Positions 43,351 through 51,498 of a stretch of DNA of 64,000 nt are shown here, in pieces. The translations under genes and the position numbers were made by a program. Position 1 is the stretch's first letter; every line of letters starts with the position of its first letter. Source of the stretch: CAIYRG01 sp964494505 (GTDB taxonomy: Bacteria; Pseudomonadota; Alphaproteobacteria; Micropepsales; Micropepsaceae); contig CAZBRO010000025.1 of the NCBI GenBank assembly GCA_964494505.1, positions 19,947 to 83,946 on the forward strand, written 5' to 3'. The notes below the pieces were generated by a model, which had not been told where the DNA came from, did no database searches, and saw only the letters and a list, made by a program, of their open reading frames with translations.

Positions 43351-44943
43351 TCACGATTCCGCGTCGGGCGGCGCGCGGCGCTTGGCGAGCTTGGCTCCGG
43401 TTTCGAAATAGCGTCCGGTGATGGCGGCCTCGGCCTCTTCTGCGTTCTCCGCCGTCCACGCCGACAGAGGATAGCCGTGCCACGGCGCTTTCAAATCGAG
43501 CGGCGGCAGCGCCAACGCCTTCCACCGCTCAAGGGCCCTTTCCATGAAGTTCTGCCGGGGCAACGACACCGGCAGATAGGGGTGCTCGCGGCAGGCATTG
43601 ATCAGGATAGCGGAGGCACCTCTCCCGTCCGGATAGTCCGCGTCGGCCCCCGGCGTCACGGAGGGATCGAGTCTGGGCACCTTGCCCCGGATGATCTCGA
43701 CATCGCGGTGCGGCTGCATGGAATAGGACAGCGCCCACAGCACCGCATCCATGGAATTGGGCTCGATGTCGGAATCCACCGCGATGAAGATTTTCCCCAG
43801 CGAGGGATCGAACGCCGCCGCCGCGCGCAGCGCCTGCCAGGGCTGGCCGAGTGCGGGCCGGTCGAGCTGGATCACGAACAGCATGTTGCAGCTCGCCATT
43901 TCATGACAGGCGACCTTCGTCACCGACGGGATGTTGCAGGCGTTCCTCAGGTGATTGAGATAGATCGCGTCGAAGGCCGCTTTCCGGATAACCGTCGATT
44001 CGCTGGGCGGGAATTCGCTGATGATGCCCTGATAGACGGGTGACGCGCGCTGCGTGATGGCGGCGACTTCGAAAATCTTCTCCATCTTGCGGGGGCCCAG
44101 ATAGCCGCTCGCCTCGCCGAACGGCGCTTCGGGTTCGAGCAGGTCGGTGCGGATGCGGCCTTCGATGACGATCTCGGCGGAAGCCGGAACCACCGCGTCG
44201 AATGTCTCGGCCTGCACCACGTCGATGGGCGCCCCATTCAGCGCGCCGGCCAGCCCATATTCGTCGACGCCGTAGGGCACCTTGCTGGCGGCGGCGAGCA
44301 GCAGCGCCGGCGGGCCGCCGATGAAGATGGCGGCGTCGAGCGGCCGCCCGAGACGGCGCGCCTTCTCCCACTGGATCGCGAGATGCTGCGTCGGGACGTC
44401 GGTGGCGCAACCGATGCGGGTCTCGCTTTTGATCATGCCGCGATAGATGCCGAGATTATACGAGCCGGTCTCGGGATCGCGCGTGACCCAGACGCCTGCC
44501 GTGATGAACGGCGCGGGATCGAAGCCCGGTGTGGAGATGAGATGGGGGAAACGGTCTGCGCCGCCCTTCAGATCCGGCGCGCGAAGTCCCACCTCTTTGA
44601 CCGGCGCGTCGTCTCGCGAGACGGTGCGCGGCGGGAGATGATTGCCGTGCGCGCGTGCCCATGCGGCGGCAATCTGATCGGGCTCGACCCCGAGTGCTGC
44701 GCCGTAGACGCCGCGCGAGCTGCCCAATGCGCCCAGCACGACCGAACCATCGAAGCTGCGTCCGCGCGCATCGGTCACATTCCGGAACCAGAAGGCCTTT
44801 CGCTGTTCCTCCGGAAGCCCGCGGAATTGCAGCCGCACCAGCGGCACCAGTTCCGTGTCCTTGCACACGGGCTCGTCCACCACATGCAGCAGACCGCGGC
44901 CGGATAACACGTCGAGGTAATCGCGCAGATCCCGGTATGGCAT
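43351..44943 (-). CDS. UbiD-family prenyl-FMN decarboxylase 1
   Basis: 530 residues, usual length for UbiD. The N-terminal DLRDYLDVLSGRGLLHVVDE opening, NLGIYRGMIKSETRIGCATD, and GEASGYLGPRKMEKIFEVAA (the Glu-containing PFGE-x-x-GY motif) are family hallmarks. The later R-K-A-A-F and NSMDAVLWALSYSMQPHRD segments complete the fold. These enzymes reversibly (de)carboxylate aromatic or alpha,beta-unsaturated acids using prFMN. ATG 44943 overlaps the stop of the MFS gene (TGATG), showing translational coupling, so the transported acid may be its substrate. Confidence 0.9.
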   Translation of the reverse strand: MPYRDLRDYLDVLSGRGLLHVVDEPVCKDTELVPLVRLQFRGLPEEQRKAFWFRNVTDARGRSFDGSVVLGALGSSRGVYGAALGVEPDQIAAAWARAHGNHLPPRTVSRDDAPVKEVGLRAPDLKGGADRFPHLISTPGFDPAPFITAGVWVTRDPETGSYNLGIYRGMIKSETRIGCATDVPTQHLAIQWEKARRLGRPLDAAIFIGGPPALLLAAASKVPYGVDEYGLAGALNGAPIDVVQAETFDAVVPASAEIVIEGRIRTDLLEPEAPFGEASGYLGPRKMEKIFEVAAITQRASPVYQGIISEFPPSESTVIRKAAFDAIYLNHLRNACNIPSVTKVACHEMASCNMLFVIQLDRPALGQPWQALRAAAAFDPSLGKIFIAVDSDIEPNSMDAVLWALSYSMQPHRDVEIIRGKVPRLDPSVTPGADADYPDGRGASAILINACREHPYLPVSLPRQNFMERALERWKALALPPLDLKAPWHGYPLSAWTAENAEEAEAAITGRYFETGAKLAKRRAPPDAES

Positions 44944-46187
44944 CAATGCGTCCGTACAAGCGGCAGCATGGCGAAGGAGCAGACGATGCAGGAGAGCACG
45001 AGAAATTCCAGCCCCGCGGTAAAATTTCCCGTCGCGGCGATCAAAAGGCCCATGATGAAGGGCGCAAACGAACCGACGATGTTCGCGAACCCGGCAAGGA
45101 AGCCGAACCCTGCAGAAGCGATCTCACGCGGCACGATCTGCATGCTGATGGCGAACAGCGTCGGCGTGGCGCCGCCCCAGAAGCCCGCGCTGATGGCGAT
45201 GCACCAGGCGGCAACATCGGCATCGGGGGCAATCGCCGCGAGATAGCAAAATACCCCGGTCATGAACAAAGTCGCGCCGCAGACGGCGGCCCGCCGTCCG
45301 GTCTTGTCGCCGAGCCAGGCAAAGCCAATCTGGCCCGCAATGACGAAGGCGAAAGGCAACGCGGAATAGAACCCCGTCATCGCGATGTTGAAATGGCGCG
45401 CCTGCTGCAAATAGGTGGGAAGCCAGGAATTGAGGCCCCAGAGGTAAATCAGCGTGCCCGAATTGTTCAGCGGCAACAGCCAGAACCGCCAATCGCGTGC
45501 GAGCCGGCTCAAGGCGTGGCCGAATGACATTTGCGGGGTCTTGGGCCGTTCTTCGACGGCATCGGCTGGGTTGTCCTTCAGGAAAAGCCAGACAATCGGA
45601 AGCACGACAAAGGCATTGAGCGCCGCGAGCGCGAAAAAGGACGCGCGCCAGCCATAATGGGCGACCAGGAAGATGACGATGGGGAATCCCAGCATCGACC
45701 CCAAGGGGCTGCCGATCGTCCAGAAGGAATTGGCGAGCGCCTGTTCGCCCTGCGGGAACCAGCGCTTGATGGTGGCCGTGGCGGTGGCGAATTGCGGACC
45801 TTCGGTGACGCCGATCACGACCCGCCCCGCCAGCATTAGCGCGTAAGAGCCGGCAGTCCCCATGAACAGCATGGTCGCGGCAAGAATCGCGGCGATGGCC
45901 GACAACGTCTTGCGCGGCCCGAACAGGTCGCCGAACACGCTCAAGAAGAACGCCGACGCGCCATAGGGGAACACGAAGGCCGTCATCAAGAGGCCCATTC
46001 TGGCCGGATCGGATACGCCGATGTCGGCATGGAAATCGGCATTGGTGAACAGCACGGCGATATTGATGCGGTCGAAAAACGCCGTCGTCACCGCAAGGAG
46101 GAGCAGCAGGCTCACCATCCAGCGGGCGCGCGAGGCAGCGCCCGCTTTGGCCGCAAACGGCAAGGGTTGAACGCCCGCGTCGTGCAA
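44943..46187 (-). CDS. MFS transporter coupled to UbiD 1
   Basis: 414 residues, twelve helices. FFDRINIAVLFTNADFHADI in helix 1, FGPRKTLSAIAAILAAT and GRVVIGVTEGPQFATATATI match the anion:cation symporter (ACS/tartrate-phthalate) branch. Start TTG 46187 with AGGAGG five bases upstream. A longer frame to 46289 would translate through the repeat at 46251-46321 and is rejected. It is transcribed divergently from the MarR gene at 46392 and coupled to UbiD 1. Confidence 0.87.
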   Translation of the reverse strand: MHDAGVQPLPFAAKAGAASRARWMVSLLLLLAVTTAFFDRINIAVLFTNADFHADIGVSDPARMGLLMTAFVFPYGASAFFLSVFGDLFGPRKTLSAIAAILAATMLFMGTAGSYALMLAGRVVIGVTEGPQFATATATIKRWFPQGEQALANSFWTIGSPLGSMLGFPIVIFLVAHYGWRASFFALAALNAFVVLPIVWLFLKDNPADAVEERPKTPQMSFGHALSRLARDWRFWLLPLNNSGTLIYLWGLNSWLPTYLQQARHFNIAMTGFYSALPFAFVIAGQIGFAWLGDKTGRRAAVCGATLFMTGVFCYLAAIAPDADVAAWCIAISAGFWGGATPTLFAISMQIVPREIASAGFGFLAGFANIVGSFAPFIMGLLIAATGNFTAGLEFLVLSCIVCSFAMLPLVRTH

Positions 46188-46250
46188 GAAAGCCTCCTGT
46201 GACCGGCGAGCATAGATAAGCCGGGCAAGCCGCGCCAGACGGTCCGCATG

Positions 46251-46321
46251 GTTCGACAGGCCCACCATGAAGGAATCAACGGCCCTCATCCTGAGCTTGT
46301 CGAAGGATGAGCTTGTCGAAC
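46251..46321. repeat. Intergenic repeat element with inverted ends
   Basis: Ends GTTCGACA (46251-46258) and TGTCGAAC (46314-46321), with an internal CTCATCC...GGATGAG hairpin. This type of short element (CTTCGACAGGCTC / CATCCTGAGC motifs) is frequent between alphaproteobacterial genes. A related piece is at 46915-46978. It sits in the promoter region between the MFS and MarR genes. Confidence 0.6.
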
Positions 46322-46391
46322 CCTGGGGCCTGTGACTACCTGTAAAAAGTCAGCCAACAAAGCTAGTTTGATCACCTGATCGGGGGAATGA

Positions 46392-46904
46392 ATGCGCGTC
46401 ATCGATGCGAGGCGTCTGGAGCGCGGCCGCGAAAGAGCGGTGAAAGCGCGCGGCATGACCGACCGGCGGCCGTATTTTTACGCCGTGGCGGAGGCTCGCT
46501 ATGTCTTGCGCAAGGTGTTCCGGCTGGTGGAGGAGGAGGCCAAGCGCGCCGGCATCGACCCGCTGGCCCATCAGGCGCTGATCCAGATCTACGGAAGCGA
46601 GACGGGAGCGCTGAAGGTCAAAGATGTGGCCGAGCGGCTCGACATCACGCCGGCCTTTGCGTCCAGCCTGATGAAATCGCTTGCCACGAAAGGGTTGATC
46701 GCCACGGCTCGCGACAAGGCCGACAGCCGGGTCAATTGGGTCAGGGTGACGAGTGCCGGCCGTGCGGCTCTGCATCGCATCGACGAGCAGGTGCAGATGC
46801 ACGTGGATTATTTCACGCGCAGCCTCTCGCCGGAACAGACCGAGGCGGCACTTTCCATCCTGATGTTCTATGCCGGGGTATCGCTGAAGCCTCAAAAAAC
46901 CTGA
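46392..46904 (+). CDS. MarR-family transcriptional regulator
   Basis: 170 residues. Winged helix-turn-helix about 50-125: AHQALIQIYGSETGALKVKD, VAERLDITPAFASSLMKSLA (recognition helix) and the wing RDKADSRVNWVRVTSAGRAA. Flanking helices serve dimerisation. Start ATG 46392 with GGGGGA. It is divergent from the MFS-UbiD pair and upstream of the flavin reductase operon, so it probably controls both arms in response to a phenolic or aromatic acid. Confidence 0.88.
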   Translation: MRVIDARRLERGRERAVKARGMTDRRPYFYAVAEARYVLRKVFRLVEEEAKRAGIDPLAHQALIQIYGSETGALKVKDVAERLDITPAFASSLMKSLATKGLIATARDKADSRVNWVRVTSAGRAALHRIDEQVQMHVDYFTRSLSPEQTEAALSILMFYAGVSLKPQKT

Positions 46905-46914
46905 GCCCCTCACG

Positions 46915-46978
46915 CTTCGACAGGCTTGGCAAGCGGAACGATATAAGGTCCTCATCCCGAGCCTGCGGAAGGATGAGC
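46915..46978. repeat. Partial intergenic repeat related to 46251-46321
   Basis: Contains CTTCGACAGGCTTGGC on the left and CCTCATCCCGAG...GGAAGGATGAG on the right, a degenerate form of the neighbouring element, between the MarR and flavin reductase genes. Confidence 0.5.
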
Positions 46979-46995
46979 CGCCGCGAGAAAGCATA

Positions 46996-47559
46996 GTGGA
47001 CAAACCTATTTGCCTGACCTATCGTGCCAATTCGCATCTGGAGGCGCAATTGCCGGCCGAAGACGGAACCTTCCGAAAGTCCATGCGCCTCCTGGCCTCG
47101 GGCGTCACCATCGTCGCGAGCGCGCATGAGGGCCTGCGAAGCGGCCTCACCGCGACCGCGGTCTGTTCGCTCGCGCTTTCCCCGCCGCGCATCCTTGCTT
47201 CCATCAATGTCGCGGGAGAAACTTTCAAACTGGTCTCGCAAAGCCGCTGTATGTCGATCAATCTTCTGGCGCAGGATCACGAACGGCTGGCGGGCCGCTT
47301 TGCCGCAAAACGCGCGAACGAGCAGGAAGACCGCTTCCTCGACGGGGAGTGGATCACGGGCGCGACCGGCGCGCCGGTGCTGGCCGATGCGCTCGCCGCT
47401 CTCGACTGCCGTGTCACCAACATCATCCCGCTCGATAGCCATGCCATTTTGATCGGCGAGGTGGAGCGCATCTCGTTCGGCGCGCACCGCCCGCCGCTGA
47501 TCCATTTCGAGGCCGGATTCACCACCGTTCTCGCGCCCATTCCGAAAAACACCGCATGA
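46996..47559 (+). CDS. Flavin reductase (HpaC-like)
   Basis: A 187-residue cytosolic flavin:NAD(P)H reductase-domain protein. FRKSMRLLASGVTIVASAHE, GLTATAVCSLALSPPRILAS and INLLAQDHERLAGRFA are the typical FMN/FAD-binding motifs, and the C-terminal HRPPLIHFEAGF is usual. It supplies reduced FAD to the monooxygenase encoded next, whose ATG overlaps its stop (ATGA). Start GTG 46996; the SD is weak. It is the first gene of a seven-kilobase plus-strand operon. Confidence 0.88.
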   Translation: MDKPICLTYRANSHLEAQLPAEDGTFRKSMRLLASGVTIVASAHEGLRSGLTATAVCSLALSPPRILASINVAGETFKLVSQSRCMSINLLAQDHERLAGRFAAKRANEQEDRFLDGEWITGATGAPVLADALAALDCRVTNIIPLDSHAILIGEVERISFGAHRPPLIHFEAGFTTVLAPIPKNTA

Positions 47560-49034
47560 CCAAGAACCCAGTCCCGTCCCTGCGAAGCGGCGCGCAATTC
47601 CTGGATTCCATCCGCGCGGACGGACGCCGCGTCTATTTCGACGGCGAAATGGTGAAGGATGTGACCGCGCATCCGGCGTTCAGGGGCGCCGCGCGCTCGC
47701 TGGCGCAACTCTTCGATGTCGCGGCCGATACCGCCAACCGTGAGGTCATGACGTTCACCTCGCCCCTAACCCAAGGCCCGGTCTGGCGCTGCTATCAGAT
47801 TCCGAAAACCGCAGCCGATCTGGCCGCGCGCCGCGCCATGAGCACGCGTTGGGCGGAGGAGACCTTCGGACTCATGGGCCGGACGCCCGACCATGTGGCG
47901 GGGTTCCTGTCCGGTTACGCGGCGAAACCCAGCGTCTTCGCCGAAGCCGGGAAGCAATATGCGGAGAATGTCGTGCGCTATTACGAGATCGCGCGCGACA
48001 CGCACCAATATCTCTCCTATGCCATCGTGCCGCCGCAGATCGACCGCTCCAAGCCCGCACACAAACAATCCGATCCCACGCTGCATGCGGGCGTCGTGGC
48101 CGAAAAGGACGGCGGCATCGTGCTGAAGGGCGCGCAGCAACTCGGCACGGGTTCGGTTTTTTCCGACGCCATTTACATAAGCTGCATCCATCCGCTTGTG
48201 CCGGGCGATGAGGCTTATGCTTTTGCGGTTGCGGTGCCCGCCAATGCGCCGGGACTGAAGATCTACACGCGCCGTCCCTATGCGGCGGCGGCGACCAGCA
48301 GTTTCGATTATCCACTCTCCTCCCGTTTCGACGAGACGGATTCGCTCATCGTGCTCGATGACGTGTTCGTGCCCTGGGAGAACGTCTTCTGTTATCGGAA
48401 CCTGCAGCTTTGCCGGGACCAATGGTGGCGGACGCCGTCCCATTCCTACGGCAATCATCAGGCCCAAGCGCGCTACGCGGTCAAATTGCGCTTCCTGATG
48501 GGGCTCACCAAACGTCTGTGCGAGATCACCGGCGTCGATCTCATGCCCCCAGTTCAGATCATGCTGGGCGAGATGGCCGCCTACGCCACGATTGTCGAGT
48601 CCATGCTGCAGGCCCAGGAAACCCAGGCGACCGTCGACGCGGAGGGCGTGGTCTGGCCGTCCAAGGCAGCACTCTATTCCGTGATGGCGCTGCAATCGGA
48701 GATCAACCCCAAGCTGCTCAACATCGCTCGCGAGCTGGCGGGCGGGTCCATCATCATGCTGCCCTCGACCGCGCGCGACTTCGACACGCCCGAAATCGCC
48801 GCCGACCTGGAGCGCTACATCGCCTCGCCGGGGTTTCCTTCACGGATACGCACGCAGATCCTGAAGCTGGTGTGGGATTTGATCGGCACCGAATTCGCCG
48901 GTCGTCACGAGCAATATGAGAAATTCTACGGCGGGGCGTCTTTCCTGGTGAAGCAGAACATGGCGCGGGCCTACGATTTCGCGGGCGCCGCGCGCCTGGT
49001 CGATAAGGCGCTTGCTTTGCCGCAGGACGGTTAA
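47556..49034 (+). CDS. FADH2-dependent aromatic hydroxylase (HpaB-like)
   Basis: 492 residues, the length of 4-hydroxyphenylacetate 3-monooxygenases. It shows LRSGAQFLDSIRADGRRVYF, PPQIDRSKPAHKQSDPTLHA (flavin site), GAQQLGTGSVFSDAIYISCI, VFVPWENVFCYRNLQLCRDQ and GGASFLVKQNMARAYDF. It adds a hydroxyl to a phenolic ring using FADH2 from the reductase and O2. The actual phenol is unknown; HpaB relatives also act on chlorophenols and pyrroles. It overlaps the reductase gene by four bases. Confidence 0.9.
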   Translation: MTKNPVPSLRSGAQFLDSIRADGRRVYFDGEMVKDVTAHPAFRGAARSLAQLFDVAADTANREVMTFTSPLTQGPVWRCYQIPKTAADLAARRAMSTRWAEETFGLMGRTPDHVAGFLSGYAAKPSVFAEAGKQYAENVVRYYEIARDTHQYLSYAIVPPQIDRSKPAHKQSDPTLHAGVVAEKDGGIVLKGAQQLGTGSVFSDAIYISCIHPLVPGDEAYAFAVAVPANAPGLKIYTRRPYAAAATSSFDYPLSSRFDETDSLIVLDDVFVPWENVFCYRNLQLCRDQWWRTPSHSYGNHQAQARYAVKLRFLMGLTKRLCEITGVDLMPPVQIMLGEMAAYATIVESMLQAQETQATVDAEGVVWPSKAALYSVMALQSEINPKLLNIARELAGGSIIMLPSTARDFDTPEIAADLERYIASPGFPSRIRTQILKLVWDLIGTEFAGRHEQYEKFYGGASFLVKQNMARAYDFAGAARLVDKALALPQDG

Positions 49035-49102
49035 CAAAGAGCGGTTGCAAAACGGAGCGCGATGCTCGACAACCCGCGGCCAGGGATAATCAGGGGAGAC
49101 CG

Positions 49103-50632
49103 ATGATTTCAGAGCGCAAGCCCGTCGCGTTCGGCGACATGAGGCGCTGGATCGATGCGCTGCGCGCCGAAGGCGAGCTGAACGAAGTGGGCGCGCTGGT
49201 CGATTGGAATGTCGAACTCGGCACCATTGTGCGCGTGGCGCAAGGGGCAGGCACCGGTCCCGCGCTGCTGTTCAACAACATCAAGGATTACAATGCCGCC
49301 GATGCGCGCTGCCGCCGCGTGTTTGCGGGTTCGATGTCGAATTATCGCCGTATGGCGATGGTGTTCGGCATGGACCCCGATACGCACCCGCGCGAGTTGG
49401 TGAAGCTTGCCCGCAACATCATGACGGGCACGCTGCCGCCGAAGATCGTGCCGACCGGCCCGGTCAAGGAAAACATCCTCACCGGCGACGATATCGATCT
49501 GTTCGAATTTCCGGTGCCGCTGTGGAACCGCGCCGATGGCGGGCGCTACATCGCGACCTATGCCGGCTGCGTGACCAAGCATCCCGACACCAATGTGATG
49601 AATGTCGGCGTTTATCGCGGCATGATCGCCGACAAGAACCACATCCCCATCTACATGTATCGCGCGCAGCATATCGGCCATCACGCGCTCGCCTGGCAGC
49701 AGAAGGGCGCGAAGGAAATGCCGATCGCCTACGTGATCGGGTGGGAGCCGACGCTCGATTTCTGCGCCGGTTCGCCGGTGCCGATGGGGGTCTGCGAATA
49801 TGACGTGATGGGCGCTATCCGCGGTGCGCCGGTCGAACTCGTGAAATGCGAGAGCCACGATCTTTATGTGCCGGCGACAGCCGAAATCGTGGTCGAAGGA
49901 TTTCTGTCGTTCGATCCCGAGACTTACATGCCCGAGGGGCCGTTCGCGGAATTCACCGGCTATATCGCGGGTGAGCGCCTGCCCCGGCCGACGATCCGCG
50001 TCACCGCGATCACCCATCGCAACGATCCGATCCTGCGCGGCACCGTGGAAGGCGCCTTGCCGAAGAGCTATTCGGAGAACGCGGTTTGCAGCTCGATCAT
50101 GCGTTCGGCGATTGCCTGGAACGTGCTCGACCGCGCCGGCATTCCGGGCGTCACCGACGTCTGGGGGCCGCCCGTACACGGCACCATGAATCTCATCGTC
50201 CAGATAAAACAGACCTACCGCAATCAGGCGAAGCAAGTGGCGAACGCGATCTGGGGCAGTTCAGCCGCCCATGTGCGCTATAAGAACGTCACCGTGGTGG
50301 ATGACGACATCGACATCCACGATTACGCGGCGGTCGATTGGGCCATCGCCTATCGCGTGAACGCGGGCGAGAACGACATTATCATCATGCCGTCCACATT
50401 CGGTGCGGGGCTCGACCCTTCGACTCGCAAACGCGACCGCAATATCGCGCTGTTCGGCAGCGGCAAGTGGAATCGCGTGCTGATCGATGCCACCATCAAT
50501 CTCGATTACGATCCCGATCCCGATTTCGGCGGTAAGCGCTTCCCGCCCACCGTCTGGCCGGCGCAAGAGGACGTAGACGCTGTCGCTGCCCGCTGGGAGG
50601 AATTGGGCTTGGGCAAGCGGAAACCGGATTAG
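49103..50632 (+). CDS. UbiD-family prenyl-FMN decarboxylase 2
   Basis: 509 residues. FGDMRRWIDALRAEGELNEV opens the protein; NVGVYRGMIADKNHIPIYMY, PEGPFAEFTGYIAGERLPRP (the Glu is replaced by P-F-A-E-F spacing typical of the gallate/protocatechuate-like branch) and NQAKQVANAIWGSSAAHVRY follow. DYAAVDWAIAYRVNAGEND matches the end of the fold. It (de)carboxylates an aromatic acid. GGGGAGA precedes the ATG. It lies between the HpaB-like gene and the molybdenum hydroxylase, only 9 bp from the latter. Confidence 0.9.
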   Translation: MISERKPVAFGDMRRWIDALRAEGELNEVGALVDWNVELGTIVRVAQGAGTGPALLFNNIKDYNAADARCRRVFAGSMSNYRRMAMVFGMDPDTHPRELVKLARNIMTGTLPPKIVPTGPVKENILTGDDIDLFEFPVPLWNRADGGRYIATYAGCVTKHPDTNVMNVGVYRGMIADKNHIPIYMYRAQHIGHHALAWQQKGAKEMPIAYVIGWEPTLDFCAGSPVPMGVCEYDVMGAIRGAPVELVKCESHDLYVPATAEIVVEGFLSFDPETYMPEGPFAEFTGYIAGERLPRPTIRVTAITHRNDPILRGTVEGALPKSYSENAVCSSIMRSAIAWNVLDRAGIPGVTDVWGPPVHGTMNLIVQIKQTYRNQAKQVANAIWGSSAAHVRYKNVTVVDDDIDIHDYAAVDWAIAYRVNAGENDIIIMPSTFGAGLDPSTRKRDRNIALFGSGKWNRVLIDATINLDYDPDPDFGGKRFPPTVWPAQEDVDAVAARWEELGLGKRKPD

Positions 50633-50640
50633 GCAACGCC

Positions 50641-51498
50641 ATGGTCCCGTTCGACTGGGTAGAACCGGGAAGCCTGAGAGAGGCGGTTTCGCTGCTCGAC
50701 CCCGACGATCCGGCGGTGCGCGCGATTGCCGGCGGCACGGCGCTGATGCTGATGATGAAGGCCGGCGTGTTCGTTCCCTCGCGGCTGGTGAGCCTCGCCA
50801 AGATCGAGCCCCACTATTCGGCCATTCGCGAAGGCGGCGATGGAAGCTTGCGCATCGGCGCCATGGTGCCGTTGGCCAGCCTGGAACGGTCGCCCGAGGC
50901 AATTGCCGCCTTTCCGGTGCTGAAGAACGCCATCCGCACGCTCTCGAACATCCGCGTGCGGAATGTTGCGCGCGTCGGCGGCGCGCTCGCCCATGGCGAT
51001 CCGCACATGGACCTGCCGCCCCTGTTCGCCTCGCTCGGCGCGCGTGTTTCGGTGGTGGGGCCGAATGCGACCCGTGAAATCGCGGTCGAGGATCTCTATG
51101 CCGGCTATTACCAGACGGTGCTGAAGAACAACGAGCTGATCGCGGAAGCGATTCTGCCGCCGCTGAACGGCGCACGCACGGCCTATATGAAAGTGACCTC
51201 GCGCTCGGCAGACGATTGGCCGGCGCTGAACATCGGTATCAGGCTGGAAATGGCCGACGCGAATACCATCGGCACGGCGCGTGTCGTCGTCGGCGCCGCG
51301 GCCGAGAAGGTGATACGCCTCGCAGCCACGGAAAGGCTGCTGGCAGGTGCGGTGCCGAATGAGGCGATGCTGAGCCGCGCCTCGGAATGCGCCGCGTCGG
51401 AGCCGAGGTTCATTTCCGACGCGCATGGATCGGCCGTCTATAAGCGCGAATTGCTGCGTGTGTATCTCGCCCGCGCGATCAAAGAGGCGCTGAAATGA
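50641..51498 (+). CDS. Molybdenum hydroxylase, FAD-binding subunit (CoxM type)
   Basis: 285 residues. VPFDWVEPGSLREAVSLLDP, AIAGGTALMLMMKAGVFVPS (FAD pyrophosphate site), IRIGAMVPLASLE-type sequence LRIGAMVPLASLERSPE and NIRVRNVARVGGALAHGDPH (second FAD motif) define the family. It lacks the extra FeS insert of 4-hydroxybenzoyl-CoA reductase. It passes electrons from the FeS subunit to an acceptor. Its stop overlaps the ATG of the large subunit. Confidence 0.9.
   Translation: MVPFDWVEPGSLREAVSLLDPDDPAVRAIAGGTALMLMMKAGVFVPSRLVSLAKIEPHYSAIREGGDGSLRIGAMVPLASLERSPEAIAAFPVLKNAIRTLSNIRVRNVARVGGALAHGDPHMDLPPLFASLGARVSVVGPNATREIAVEDLYAGYYQTVLKNNELIAEAILPPLNGARTAYMKVTSRSADDWPALNIGIRLEMADANTIGTARVVVGAAAEKVIRLAATERLLAGAVPNEAMLSRASECAASEPRFISDAHGSAVYKRELLRVYLARAIKEALK

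Noticed and set aside
46188..46289. N-terminal extension of the MFS protein to an ATG at 46289
   Set aside because: It would translate the intergenic repeat at 46251-46321; the SD-supported TTG at 46187 gives a normal N-terminus.
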